Assembly (NCBI GenBank): GCA_011033025.1
Contig: WFMF01000089.1
Span: 1-64,000 of the forward strand
DNA length: 64,000 bases
Origin: Beroe forskalii
Lineage: Eukaryota > Ctenophora > Nuda > Beroida > Beroidae
Direction: 5' to 3'
Shown here: positions 1 to 36,978 of the stretch, one piece after another
How positions within the stretch are numbered: the first letter of the stretch is position 1
Layout: the number at the start of each line of letters is the position of its first letter
Made by a program: the position numbers and the translations under genes
Notes under the pieces: model-generated
The model's database searches: none
Seen by the model: the letters and a program-made list of their open reading frames with translations, nothing else
Told to the model about the DNA's origin: nothing

Positions 1-158
1 TTTAATTTTGGCGAAACCCAAAATCCCCGCGTCAAAAAGTTAAATCGAATATTTACGAACTTACAAAACAAAATGCGCGGCGTAAAATTATGAATTTGAT
101 TTTGCGCTTAGTCTGAGCCGAGTGAGCAATGTAATTGCAGGCCCACCGGGCCTGCTAG
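1..158 (+). mobile_element. 3' end of a Helitron-like element (copy A)
   Basis: The tail of a dispersed repeat that begins before the window. It ends with a perfect stem-loop, GCAGGCCCACCGGGCCTGC at about 138-156, followed at once by TAG, giving the CTAG end typical of Helitron 3' termini. The same hairpin-plus-CTAG end closes copies B (953) and C (3650). The next copy starts directly after it, so A and B lie head to tail. No Rep/helicase protein is visible, so it is non-autonomous. The Helitron assignment rests only on the 3' end. Confidence 0.55.
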
Positions 159-953
159 TATTATAATAAAGTAAAGTCACACGTGAATAATGTTTGTATG
201 TGCCGCCGTCCACAATTAAATTTGAGCTTGCCAAGAAAATATCAAGAGAAACGAATGCAAAAGGGAGAAATGAAGCGCCGTTGCTATGGAAACCAATTCT
301 GTGCACGTGCAGATGATAATCAGTTCAATGCGAGTGCTTCCTATTACGCTACTACTGTTAAATGCTGTGCTGACATTTGACGTTGTTTTACATCAAATTC
401 AAGATCTCAAGATGGAGAATGGACATAACTTGAACAACGGAGGATATTTCAGATGAATTGTTTTCTGCGGCAGAGTTTGGCAGATAATCAATGCTGAGTC
501 GGTGATAACAATAGTAACTATAGTTTCGAAATTAGCCGTTTAGTTTACAAAAGTGTACAATTCAATCGAGTCGAATATAGGTGCAGTAGCAGATTACGAA
601 GACAGTTCCTTGCCTGGATTAATAAAACAAAACAAAATGGTCCAATGTCAGTATTAGTATGAGAATTAACATAGACTTCTTGCAATCAAAACGGAACGCT
701 GGAACAAAACTCACATGGTTAAGCATAACTAACACTAACCGACGCCGTTCTATTTTCCACTCTGCTCCTTCATAAAATTTAATAATGATTTAATTGATTT
801 CGTTGCGACTAACATTCGATCCAATTGGAATTTTTGATGCGGCAACAACTATCCAATCAATTTTAATGGTAGTTTTTAAAATTTGCGAACGAGTTGCTGC
901 GTAGCTGTGTGATCTGTGTATATACGTATATGCAGGCTCAACGGGCCTGCTAG
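159..953 (+). mobile_element. Non-autonomous Helitron-like element (copy B)
   Basis: This copy starts with an AT-rich stretch followed by AAAGTAAAGTCACACGTGAA, shared with copy C at about 2960, and ends with the stem-loop GCAGGCTCAACGGGCCTGC and CTAG at 950-953. Copies B and C align along the first few hundred bases, then diverge by indels. There are no inverted terminal repeats. It lies beyond the last visible exon of the laminin gene, so it is in an intron of that gene. Short ORFs inside are unlikely to be coding. Confidence 0.55.
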
Positions 954-1081
954 TTAATAATAAGGTACCTTGAATATTCAAAATAGAAGGACATAACTTT
1001 TTTTTCTATTGGTTGCTTGATTATCTTTTAAATATGATGATCATACTTTCAGTACTTGTATAATAAGTTCACTCTTATCAC

Positions 1082-2148
1082 CTTTGAGAGGACTGAAAGC
1101 CACAACTCCACCCTGCAGAGGAGATATCTCACTGTACTTCCCTGTACAGATAGCCTTTGTCTCATCCCAAGGATAGATCTCCTCATCTGTCCTGGAATGA
1201 ACAGAGCATAAGTTCAATAGTAAGGGATAATGAACTCAGGGATGTTAAATTAAGATAAATCATGTCACACAAATAAGGTGAATTAATGCTGAGGAAAACC
1301 ATCTTGTTTCAGTAGACTTTCCACCTACCTCTTGTTGAAAGTTTTGTAGCATGACGAGGAGAAGTACTGGTAAACCTCCCAACTTCTCCCATAGTCAGAA
1401 CTCTTCTCAATCACCATGCTCTCTGGCCTGGGACTCTGGAACTCAATCCTGTGAGGGTTATGAGATTATTAGTACATTTATAACCAGAATGAAACCACTT
1501 GAAGAAATCTTTGAACTGGAATACTTTTGCTTCAACAGTACTTTTCATAAGCCAAAAATCTAAGCTATAACAGAAAGTGGCAGACTTACTTGATGTATTC
1601 AATATCAAAACTTTTGTTGAATGGAAGATGAAGAGTCATATTTTCAATATTCTGGTCATATAATGTATTAGACTGCCACCAGGTTTGGTTATCAACCTCA
1701 TTCCTGTCTGTCAGATATGAAGCTGGGTGCTTATTCTCTTTAGAATCTGAAATAGACTTTTTACAATGATAGTTTATACAATGATTTCACTGTTATTCAC
1801 TGATTTTATTTGGGTTTCCCACTATATGAATGGACACAATCATATGGAAAAACCTGAAGGGGTATCAATTAATTTAACTGACTTACTCTTATCACAGATG
1901 TAGCAGTTCTGATCATCAAGATGTGGCAGACCAATTTCTTGCTGAACACAAAATTCTGATGGGGGATCACCACAGGTGTTTGAAGCAAATACCTGAGCTT
2001 CAAAAGCAATGTTTACGAAGTCAGGCATGCACCTGACAGCTTCTTTGGCAGCATTATAGCAAACACCATCTGCAGATTCCTGGGCTCTAATTCTCGAGTG
2101 CAAGCAGCAGGATGAAAGTAGGAGAAAAAGGACATTCAGCACTCTCAT
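1082..2148 (-). CDS. LAMC1: Laminin subunit gamma, N-terminal part (partial; continues past the window start)
   Basis: Four minus-strand exons encode a signal peptide and the start of a laminin N-terminal (domain VI) module: 1887-2148, 1590-1746, 1329-1448 and 1082-1191. All have GT-AG borders and compatible phases. Exon 1 begins with a hydrophobic signal peptide, then the family motifs RCMPDFVN, SNTCGDPP, FCVQQE and CYICD. Exon 2 has TWWQSN and MTLHLPF, exon 3 has FQSPRPESM, and exon 4 has AICTGKYSEISPLQGG and VAFSPL. The WWQS motif and overall spacing favour laminin gamma over netrin, which has CWQS. Laminin gamma is secreted and assembles with alpha and beta chains into basement-membrane heterotrimers through this domain. 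The next exon would be below 1082, but Helitron-like repeats fill that region, so it lies outside the window. The symbol marks the family, not a proven ortholog. Confidence 0.88.
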
Positions 2149-2956
2149 CCTAGCAAATATTAATTTGAAAATCAGTGATGTAAAATGAATGATCCATAGA
2201 AGTTATAACCCTTTCACTTAACTAAATTATCTTATTGACAGTTATCTTATTGACAGTTTCGGAATATAAGATTTCATCTTCAGAAGTGCAATGCTCATCT
2301 ACCTCAGGAACATCAAAGAATGAATAATGGTATGTTTGAAGTGATTGATCATTGATGCAGTGAAACACAAATCTCAAAAATAATATCAAACCCACACACT
2401 AATCACTATGTATACCACTAATCGACTGACAGTTTCGAAATTAAATATTTCTTCTTCAGGATCTCCACATAGTGTAACACCTCATCCTCAAATTTGATTG
2501 TATATAGTAGTGTTGTTTAAAACATGAATAATGCTAAATAATATAATCACGAGTAGGACAGCGATTGCTGGCAAGGAAAAATGGAGCTTCAGCCCCCTCT
2601 ACCTCTCATGGAATTAAATTTGTAGGGTTCACCTTTTATACCAATTTGGTCTTTGGAGTTGTGAGCATCACAGATTAAGCAATAAGATTATTAGTAAAGG
2701 GTACTAGAACTGAACATATAAGTCTGATCATGTTCTCATAATAGAGCTATAGCAACAGAACTTTTGCATCTCGGATATGCTGAGTTTATTTCATTGCATC
2801 ATGATGTGTATATAAGGATGTATGTGCTTTTATGGTCAAGTTTCTCAACAGAAGACACTCCACCGCTGATGATTAACAGTTTAGTCCCTTCCTTCTCACT
2901 CCAATCTTTGGATTAGAAAATTGATATTCAGAATTTATTATATGTTTGTCATCTTA
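2149..2956. other. Upstream of the laminin gene; no gene seen
   Basis: This is AT-rich and probably holds the laminin promoter and 5' UTR. Two related segments (about 2235-2280 and 2420-2460) share TGACAGTTTCG followed by ATTTCWTCTTCAG. A short piece at about 2490-2517 (CAAATTTGATTGTATA...) recurs at about 13710-13737, so it is a dispersed repeat. No coding signal was found on either strand. Confidence 0.5.
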
Positions 2957-3650
2957 TATATAAAGTAAAGTCACACGTGAATAATGTTTGTCTGTAATTC
3001 CGTATACAATTAAATTTGAGCTTGCCAAGAAGATATCAAGAGAAACGAAGGCTAAGCTGGGCTAAGTCGCGCCGTTGCTATGGATACAGATATTCTGCAC
3101 GTGCAGATTATGATCAGTTCTATGCGAGTGCTTTCTGATACGTTGTTGATTGCTGCGTTTTAGCGTTTGAAAGAAAGACGTGTTTACTGTTTTTCATTTG
3201 AAATTCAAGATCTGGAAATAGAGAACGGGTATGGCTGGCATCGTGGAGGCTATTTCCGTTAGCATCTCTTCATAAATCTGTAACAGACGTCGGTCGATTT
3301 AAATCAATGCTGAGTTGATGGTAATGGAAAATGTGAATTTACAGCAGTTTAAGATTGAACAAAATCAAAATCAAACTGAATCGAATTTGGGCATAGCACA
3401 TTGCGATATTGGAATACTGCTCTTGGCGTAAATCAATGCTTTGATTCAACGTTCAGTATGAGTACGATCATCGGTTTTAATTTTCAGATTTAAATTCATC
3501 ATACAAGCAAATTATAATGATCAAAACTTGCACGGTCCAGCATAACTAAAAGTAACCAACGAATAATGGTAAATTCTGCTCCTTCATAAACTTTTTGAGA
3601 GCTTATTATTTGGTCCTGTATTATCTAGCAGGCCCAACGGGCCTTTCTAG
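2957..3650 (+). mobile_element. Non-autonomous Helitron-like element (copy C)
   Basis: It shares its 5' end with copy B (AAAGTAAAGTCACACGTGAA) and several internal blocks such as the TTTGAGCTTGCCAAGAAGAT region. It ends in a GGCCCAACGGGCC hairpin followed by TTTCTAG. At about 695 bp it is some 100 bp shorter than copy B. No coding capacity is seen. Confidence 0.55.
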
Positions 3651-3806
3651 TATACTCATAAACTTTTATAGATGAGACTTTGGATTAACACTGTTTCTTG
3701 CACTAGGCTTCATAAGAAATGGATTATTGGAATGGAAGGGAATGGAATGGAAAGGCAAAACTTTACAATATTATGGCCGTCATGAGACATGCATGAGACC
3801 TAGACA

Positions 3807-3840
3807 TCAAAACATTTGTCTATCGATGATAGACAAATGT
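3807..3840. repeat. Perfect 15-bp-stem hairpin
   Basis: AAACATTTGTCTATC is followed by three bases and then its exact reverse complement. It is a short cruciform-capable palindrome of unknown role, just beside a GGAATGGAA-type short tandem repeat (3720-3760). Confidence 0.6.
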
Positions 3841-3879
3841 TTATACTGCAAATGTTTCTGTACATGTGTGCGCGGCGCG

Positions 3880-4480
3880 TTATGTTATGCAACATGCGAA
3901 CGTAACTTGCTAATGGCTAAACATTTGCCCTAACCAGCGCCCAGTTCTGCGTGCGCGGCGCGCGTCGTCGTTCCTCTTCAGAACAGAACGTTGCCCTAAC
4001 CACGGCCCTGGTTACGCGCACGGAGTGCGCGGCGCGGCAAGCGTATCGACACCCCCTGGTTAGGGGAAAACAGAACGTAGGCCACGCGCGTAGGCACCTG
4101 GTTAGATGAACCTTGTGAGAATTCAAAACTGCAACTGCGCCGCGCGCTCCGCTCATGACGCTGATTTTCTTAGCTTTAGCCAATTTAGCCATGGGCACAT
4201 GGGCGTCAAACTTCTTTCTAAACCTGCAAAGATTTGCTTTCCCCTAACCAGGGGTGTCGCGCCGCGCACTCCGTGCGCCGGTGCGCGAAATTAGGGCGCT
4301 GGTTAGGGCAAAGATTTCATTTGAGCGTTGCCCTAACCAGGAGGCTGGTTACGCGCGCGCATGGCACGGAGTGCGCTGCGCGGCCCTGGGGAAGCGCGCC
4401 GCTCAATGCAAACAGGGATGTACGTGTTCAGCAATACGTTTACAACAAATAAATTCCCAGAAAATGGCTTAAGTGCCGCG
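3880..4480. repeat. GC-rich CpG-dense dispersed repeat
   Basis: A sharply GC-rich block in AT-rich surroundings, full of GCGCGC runs and of the inverted pair CCCTAACCAGG / CCTGGTTAGGG at several points. The same motifs (CCCCTAACCAGGGGTG, GCCGCGCCGCGCACTC) recur at 36180-36620, so this is a repeat family rather than a CpG-island promoter. The ORFs across it result from the scarcity of AT-rich stop codons and match no protein I know. Confidence 0.5.
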
Positions 4481-5194
4481 CGCACAAAAGCAAAAATGAT
4501 ATTCAAATTTAAAGAATAAGAGAAATTGGAAGAGATGCAAAATATATGACGTGTAGCATACTATATTATTTCAAACAGTTATGGTGCATTTGCAGTTTTT
4601 AAAAAATGTCTTCAAGCTGTTTATGAATGATTTTTCAATGATGTTCAATAGGCACCTGAGTTAAATGGTAGGTAAGATTGTTCAGTGTTTATGTAAATTG
4701 TGATGGTTAAATACCATTACCCTCTTATCATTATTATATGATTGCACTTAACAGCTGGCCCCATTGTCTATTGAAATGGATATTTGGGATTTATAGCTGA
4801 AAAGCCACTTGCATTTAAACTTTGAATTAGATTGAATCTGATAATTTGTGACTGGAGGGTTTCTTTAAAGGGTTTGGTTATAAGATTGCTTAATTGATTG
4901 ATCAAATAGGTCATATTTGTGAGTTCAAAGTACGAAAAATACTGCAAATAGGCTATAATAGAGACAATAAGATCCAGTTAATAGTGGAAATTTGAAGGGA
5001 TTTTAAAAAACATTGTTTATGTGCTCATCAGAATCCTTTTTTGATTTTATTTTATCAAAGAGTCTGTAATTTCAATTGTATTCTCAGACTTTGCCACAGT
5101 TTTGTCTCATCTACTTTATTGATGATTAATTAATGCTCTGATACATTCAAAAGTTTCAGTGTGTTCAAAGTTGTAAGGTGTGTTATTTTGAGTT
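4481..5194. other. AT-rich intergenic DNA; nothing recognised
   Basis: No coding, RNA or structured repeat signal was found between the GC-rich repeat and the FNTB-like copy. Confidence 0.5.
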
Positions 5195-5919
5195 ATGGCC
5201 CTCTCATTTGATTCTGATATTGAATGTTTGAAAATAAAGAATGATGGCATTGAAACCACCACATCACAAGAACAGAGAAAAGTAGAAGAATCTATTGGCC
5301 AAATATATTCAGCCTGTTTGGCTCGGAATAATCTCAAAGAAACCTTTCCTCTCCATAGAGTCAGACATCTCAACTATGTACAGAAAAGTTTGAAACAACT
5401 TTCAGCAAATTTTGAGTGCCTAGATGCTAGCAGACCATGGTTATGCTATTGGATGATACATGCACTGAATCTAGGTGATAAGATTCCCAAGGGGCAACAG
5501 CTCTATCTCAATTCCTGTTATCTGTGCAAGCTGAAACTGGTGGATTTTGTGGAAATGTTGGCCATCTACCACACTTAGCAACAACTTATGCTGCTATATC
5601 TGCAATTGCTTCTCTTGATTTTGAAGAATGCTATGATATTGTGGACATAGAAAGCTTAAGGGGCTTTATTCAGGATATGCATAATGAAGATGGTTCATTC
5701 TCAATGCACAAAGATGGAGAATTAGATGTGAGGGGTGCTTACTGTGCTGCAGTTGTGGCCAATTTGTGTGGCATTTATTCAGAAGAACTCTTCAACAAAA
5801 CAGGAGAATGGATTGCGACATGTCAGACATTTGAAGGTGGATTTGGATCTCAGCCAGGTAGAGAGGCACATGGGGGATATACATTTTGTTCTCTTGCTGC
5901 ACTCATTCTACTCAATAAA
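5195..5919 (+). pseudogene. FNTB: Farnesyltransferase beta subunit retrocopy, frameshifted and truncated
   Basis: Two adjacent reading frames together match protein farnesyltransferase beta, the subunit that binds the CaaX peptide and zinc and prenylates Ras-type proteins. Frame one carries the N-terminal part with CLDASRPWLCYW, diagnostic for the family. A one-base loss near 5500-5508 shifts to the second frame, with ETGGFCGN, PHLATTYAA, DVRGAYCAA, CQTFEGGFGSQPG and EAHGGYTFCSLAAL. The copy has no introns although animal FNTB genes have many, and a TGA stops it after LILLNK. The C-terminal third, which carries the Asp, Cys and His zinc ligands, is missing. Intronless, frameshifted and lacking the active site, it is best read as a processed pseudogene. 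It lies antisense just beyond the ccdc102 stop codon. Confidence 0.85.
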
Positions 5920-5959
5920 TGAGGGGTTTCAGGTCAATTCATTGATTCACTCCCTCAGC

Positions 5960-31335
<25,376 letters not shown>

Positions 31336-31881
31336 CTTGCTCAGGGGGTTCTGTCAGGGGCACTACATGCTGAGGCCATTATACTTGCACACCTAGATTT
31401 AAACGGTTTAGAGTTTAGTTAGATCTCACGAAGAAAAGCTGAAAACATTTTGTGTTCATTATTGTTGTCAGTACCTATAATTTGGACTCATAATTTGTAT
31501 GTCTCAAAGTCAAACATAGGGGCTTCGCCATTTGAGAACTCAGAATAGTGAAAGCTATAAGACCCCTGTTGAGACATAGACTCGGAATTGGAATACTATG
31601 AAAGTATGAAATACCCAGAATCTTATCAATCGTGCAAATTTAATCATCACACCTTTATAGAATCAAGGTAGGATTTTCGGAATTGGAGACTTAATTTCAT
31701 GGTGTTGATTATCAAAGATCGATTTCGAATGAAAAATCAAAATTTACTCTTTTTGATTTAATTTGCGAGGTGTATGTTGAGTCGGATTACAAATTTCTGT
31801 GCACAGTTCGGCAATCATCATAGGATTCGTTTATTAGCCGTTTAGATTAACCTCCATTTCTGTGGCTTGTTAGATTCCAGT
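31336..31881. promoter_or_regulatory. Intergenic region between divergent ccdc102 and GCPII-like genes
   Basis: The start codons of ccdc102 (minus, 31335) and the peptidase (plus, 31882) are 546 bp apart and point away from each other. A shared promoter region is inferred from position only; no clear TATA box or other element was identified. Confidence 0.4.
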
Positions 31882-34800
31882 ATGTTTGAAACCTGGAGAT
31901 ACTACATGACTAGAAGACGATTTCTGATTGGTCTTGCTGTTACTTTGTTGATAGTTGCAGTGATAGTGATAGTAGCGACCACAACGTCAGGTATACATTG
32001 TAGCAAAGTTTCATTAATCAGTGAGTGTACGTGTAATTTGAAGGATTGCACTGTATCCTACAATACTATGCATGATGTTATTGATGTGAGGTTACATTGT
32101 GTGTATGTGTAGCACCTACAAGCCTATTTGAATGAAATTAAGCATATTAGGTACATCCCTTATTAATATTGCATTATTGCATAGTATCTTATATTGCCAA
32201 GCATCGTTGATTGTTATGTCATGTGATTTCAGGAACATCTACTGATGAAACCTCCGACACCTTAGCAAATGCAATCAACAACACTAAAATCGGAGAGAAT
32301 GTGCAGTTCTTTGCAAAGAAAGCACACCCGGCAGGGAGTGAAGAGAACCTCGAACTGGCAAATGAAATTGTGAAAAGGTGGAGCAGTTATGGGTTCAATG
32401 ATGTCTTTGAGAACAATTACCAAGTTCTCTTATCTTTCCCTACTGATAACAGGTTTGAAATATCCAGCTGACAGCCATGATGAGAGGATGGTTCATTTTC
32501 TCATTTTACAGCCAAAACTAGCGTGCATACTTTCATTAAGCTGTTGACCTAATTGATTAAGCTTTTAAACTTGACTGAATACGTACTTACATAAGAATAA
32601 TCGTATCTATTTCAGTTAAAATTTTTCATTGAATAAATGTCCAATGGACATTTATTCAATGAAAAATTTTAACTGAAATTCGAATTGACTATTTAGATAA
32701 TCTCATGGACATTGTCCATGAGATTATCTAAATAGTCAATTCGAATTTCAAATTTTCAATAATATTATATTATCAATGGTCAATCATATCAAATTTTCAG
32801 TTACATTAAATACAATGGTGAAGTGAAGTACCAGCCAAAGCATAATGAAAACAATAACGTCATTCCACCATTTAATGCATTTTCTAAAAATGGAAAAGTG
32901 TCTGGCGAAGTTGTTTACGTCAATTATGGTACAGTTGAAGACTTTGCTAAATTGGAAAGCTTGGGAGTTGATCTGGCTGACAAGATAGCATTGTGTAGAT
33001 ATGGTAAAATCTTCAGAGGCAGCAAGGTATGAGCAGAGACTGTGCTACAATTTCATATTACTGTCTAAGTTTTGTATTAGGTATGGGCATGACAATAATT
33101 TGGCAAAAGACTAGAAAAATCATTTACAGTAATGCTGTTCTTCCTTTTGTTGCAACTCACTACAGCTGCAGTGCAGTTATTGAACCTCCATACTCCATAG
33201 AACATACTCCATATACACAAATTTAATAATAATAATAATAAGAATGAACTTATATTCCGCTAAACCATGATTGAGCAAGCTTTAGTAAGCCTACCGTCTC
33301 ATATAATAATAATAATAATAATAATAATGATTGAGCAAGCTCTAATCTAAGTAACAAAGCGGAAGCCTACCAAATAACCTTCATAAACAGTCTTGATAAG
33401 TATCCTTAAACTAACAAAGTGAGCTAAAGGTCAAAAATGTCTCAACTTATTGAACATCAAATGCACAGCGATAAAAATAAGTTTTCAATGCAACTTTGAA
33501 ATTGTCAATATTAGGTATACATCTGATTTCGTAAGACAGCCTGTTCCATACTGTTGGTGCACTATAACTGAATGCCCCTTGTGTTTTCTTACACCTTGGT
33601 TCACTGGCTTCCTTGAGTAGGAAAAAAGTCATTATCAGCCCTTACACTGTGCTGATTTTGTTGTCTGAGAGATAACATATCTGATAAATACTCAGGACTA
33701 ACATTGTTAATGCATTTGAAAACATGTAAAGCAAGTTTGAATTCGATTCTGTATTTCACAGGTAAGAAATGAAGCTCTTTGAGAAAGGGTGTTATTGATT
33801 GAAACCTTTCCTTTCCTCGAAGATTAAGAATATATCTCACAGCTGAATTTAACAGGTATTTAAGACATTAATATCCCACAGGCAGCCAATGCACATGAAA
33901 AAGGAATGTTTGGCATGATACTATACACAGATCCATCAGATAGTGGTTCAGGAAAGGGAGATACCTTTCCTGATGGGCCATGGTTGCCAGATACTGGAGT
34001 CCAGAGGGGAAATGTCAAAACAATCAAGGGGGACCTATCAACACACCTTTACCCATCTTATGGTAATTATTAATAGTTCACAATGAAAAATCAATATCTA
34101 AAAGAGTAGTGATCTGGGAAATTGAATCCTTCAGCATAACAAATGTTTTTTTTATATAAGTACCTTTAATCTTAAGAATTTAGTCTTAGACTAGAATTGA
34201 TGAATAGTTAATAACTGCACAAAAAAATTTTTCAGTTGGTGGCTATCATGCAAGTGAAGCAGAAATGGAGGAGATTTTGCCAAAGCTTCCTGTCATCCCT
34301 ATCCCTTACACTGAAGCATCAAAGATACATAATCTGATGAAATCTATAAGTCAAGCATTTGCAACACCTGATTCCTGGGGTGGTTATAAAATTGGTCCAT
34401 CCTCAGAAGTAATAGAATTGAATGTGGAGAATGAAAACAGGATGACACAATGCAGGAATATAATCAGTGTAATTGATGGCAAAGAAGAACCAGATAGATG
34501 GGTGATTGTTGGTTTCCATCGAGATGCTTGGATTAATGGAGCAGCAGATCCAGTGAGTGGGTTATCAACAGTTATGGAGATAACTAGATCATTCAGTGAA
34601 CTAATCAAAACAGGATGGCAACCTAGGAGAACATTGATATTTGCAAGTTGGGATGCAGAGGAGCCTGGTATTATGGGTTCATATGAGTTTACTGAAGACT
34701 ACATGACCAGTCTAAAGCATAAAGCAGTGACTTACATAAATATGGACACTATAGTCAGTCAACCAGAAATGCTCAATATGAAATCAACACCAAACTTATT

Positions 34801-35617
34801 TGAACTGTTATATAGTGCAGCAAAAGCAACTATGTCACCAGATCCAGGATATAAAACCATGTATGACTTCTGGGTGGGTGCTGAAAAACAACACAATAAC
34901 AAAGACTATAGTAAAGGCAATCCACCAGTATCTCTGATAGGCTCTGGAAGTGATTACACAGCATTCTTGAATGAAGTTGGAATTTCATGCATAGACTTTG
35001 CTTACAAAACAAGTTATGGCACATATCCAGTATACCATACTCAATATGACACATATGAATGGCTGATCAAATTTGGTGATCCAAATTTTACATATCATCA
35101 AAGAATGGGACAGTTTGCAATTAGGGTCATCTACTCCCTAGCCAATGAAGCCCTTTTGCCAATGTCACCTCAAAAATATGCCACAGAGGTTCAGTATTTG
35201 GCTGCAGATCTGGTTGAAAAATACGCAGATAGCTTGAAAGCTCTTGGTGTCAATACTACTGACTTTATTGCACTATCAAATGAGTTTTTGGAAGTGTCTC
35301 AAGTACTTGAGGAGGCATTAGAGCAATTTGACCATGAATCTGAGACAGATTGGTTACTTTTGAGGAATCTCAATGATAAACTGATGCTTCTAGACAGGCA
35401 ATTCATTTGTGAAGGTGGTCTCCCAGGACGACCATCTTTCAGACACCTCCTGTTTGCCCCAAGTTCAAGTAATACATATGCAGGAGCAGCATTCCCAGGA
35501 GTAGCAGATGAAATTATTAAGCAAGCAGAGAAGTCTACTGAGAAGCAACTAAGTCTGGTTGCAACAAAGCTTGATGCTGCAATAAGATCAATGCATACCA
35601 CAATTTCATTTTCCTGA
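31882..35617 (+). CDS. Glutamate carboxypeptidase II / NAALADase-like M28 metallopeptidase, complete, 5 exons
   Basis: Exons 31882-31990, 32233-32452, 32801-33026, 33882-34062 and 34236-35617 join in frame into 705 residues (human GCPII is 750). The protein is type II: a short basic tail (RRRF), a membrane anchor at residues about 14-34, then the extracellular PA, M28 and dimerisation domains. The PA part includes HPAGSEEN, VYVNYGTVEDF and ARYGK-like CRYGKIFRG. All five zinc ligands and the catalytic Glu are kept: His340 and Asp350 (FHRDAWINGAADP), Glu387/Glu388 (SWDAEEPG), Asp416 (INMDT) and His513 (YPVYHTQYDTYE). It should be an active surface peptidase removing C-terminal acidic residues; the exact substrate is not known. 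Intron 2 holds two perfect palindromes and intron 3 a LINE fragment. Confidence 0.93.
32610..32749. repeat. Two adjoining perfect palindromes
   Basis: Palindrome 1 spans 32610-32678 (34-bp arms, one central base). Palindrome 2 spans 32675-32749 (37-bp arms, one central base). They overlap by four bases and have unrelated sequences. I saw no mismatches in either. They lie in intron 2 of the GCPII-like gene. Confidence 0.9.
33225..33850 (-). mobile_element. 5'-truncated 3' end of a CR1/L2-like LINE with (AAT)n tail
   Basis: On the minus strand two frames carry a typical LINE ORF2 C-terminus: ITPFLKELHFLPVKYRIEFK and KTQGAFSYSAPTVWNRLSYE, ending FKVALKTYFYRCAF. A one-base shift near the A-run at about 33625 separates them. 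The low-coordinate side ends in two (AAT)n microsatellites (33225-33242 and 33303-33328), flanking two copies of ATGATTGAGCAAGCT. It is inserted in intron 3 of the GCPII-like gene, against its transcription. Confidence 0.8.
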
Positions 35618-36150
35618 ACCACTTTCTTGTTTTCATTTCATAGATTTGAAAGATGGCTCAAGTAAGTCCAAGCTGGAGTATTGGTAAGACAACAAAGATG
35701 AACCGTCAATATGAGATATTGTGCTTCTCTTAAAACAATAAAATCAATAATAAGCAGTGTAATTGCTTTAATGTGACAGCTGTATTTTGTGGCAGTGCAG
35801 TAATGGATTATTTTAAGTTATATTGATTTGCCATGAGAATATAAAAGCTCATGATTCATCTTTAATGTGATCCTTCATGATATCAAATGAATGAGAAGCA
35901 AGTTAAACTCTACTAACACTTGACACTTTTGGAATTTATATGATTCGATTATTATTGTTTCAACTATGTTACCACCATAATTGATATTAAAATGATTTAA
36001 AAATGTTGATCCACAAATAAATTTTCATTCTTTTCGTTGATTGCTGCTTAAATACCAAATACATTTGACATTGGAAAAATGTTTAGAAAAAGAATAGATT
36101 AGAAAATTTTTGTCAAGGTTGATGATTTTATCTATCACTTTTATTTCCCA
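35618..36150. other. 3' flank of the GCPII-like gene
   Basis: AT-rich DNA with polyadenylation signals (AATAAA at about 35739 and others) and no further coding signal. It probably holds the 3' UTR. Confidence 0.5.
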
Positions 36151-36152
36151 TG

Positions 36153-36978
36153 CCAGACGTTGTCTGTCCCATAATTTTAAATTAAATAAATTTTATTTAA
36201 TGAGTCGGGGCGCGCGCGCAGGGGGCCGGGGCCAGTCCAGGCAACGTCTGGCAATATTTCCCCTAACCAGGGGTGTTTAGCGCTTGCCGCGCCGCGCACT
36301 CTGTGCGCTTCCTCTAACCAGGAGTGCTTGTCTGACGTCGTCAGGCAACGCCTGACAAACGCAGGGAACAGGGTTGCTAACGCGTATCGTAGGATGTTAC
36401 CCTACCCACGCGCGCGCGGCGCAACGTTCCACATTTGGACGTCACTTTGCGCCTTCGGCGACAAGTCAGAAAAAAAGGACGGACATCGCCCGTCGAAACG
36501 CGTATGCGCGAGTGCCCATGGATCGATCGAAAGGTTTTTAAGCCCGCATAGCTATAGGTGTGTGTACGCGCCACGCGCTTCCCTGAGGAAGCGCGCCGCG
36601 CGCGACGATATACGTGACACGTGTTTAGCATTAAATCGAAAGAATGTGCAAATTTCAGCAAAAATTCAATTAAAAGCAAATAAAATTGAAACCTTGCGCG
36701 CGCACTGTAATTTGCTCTTTCGATCGATCCATGTGCACACGTAAACACGTTTAACTATATTCTTTTTATACCCCTGTGCGAGCGTACGCACACCCGTCAC
36801 CCGTGCGGGATTAGGAAGACGCCATCGATGGTCTATAAATTTCCTGAAATTACCGTAAATACTAAATAAATGACTGTGTGATGTTTCACTTTCAGACGCA
36901 AGACGGCGTGCGCGTTTTCTTGTCTGACGTCCGTGTCGCCAGACCCATTATTTCAATGGGCAACGCCTGACAAGCGTT
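36153..36978. mobile_element. GC-rich non-autonomous element with weak terminal inverted repeats
   Basis: The left end TGCCAGACGTTGTCTGTCCC resembles the complement of the right end (GGGCAACGCCTGACAAGC, about 36958-36976). The interior is GC-rich and shares CCCCTAACCAGGGGTG and GCCGCGCCGCGCACTC with 3880-4480. Several GACGTCAGGCAACGCCTGAC-like pieces are repeated inside. ORFs here are by-products of base composition. Superfamily unknown. Confidence 0.4.

Noticed and set aside
1082-2148. Netrin as the identity of the first gene
   Set aside because: Laminin N-terminal domains are shared, but WWQS and the SEISPLQGG spacing fit laminin gamma better than netrin.
3720-3760. GGAATGGAA repeat as satellite DNA
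   Set aside because: Only a few units; not enough to call a satellite.
3917-4472. Several overlapping 60-90-codon ORFs in the GC-rich block
   Set aside because: They exist on both strands only because AT-rich stop codons are scarce; no domains, and the DNA is a dispersed repeat.
36328-36748. Opposing ORFs of 120-140 codons
   Set aside because: Same base-composition effect in the related GC-rich repeat; arginine-rich translations with no family resemblance.
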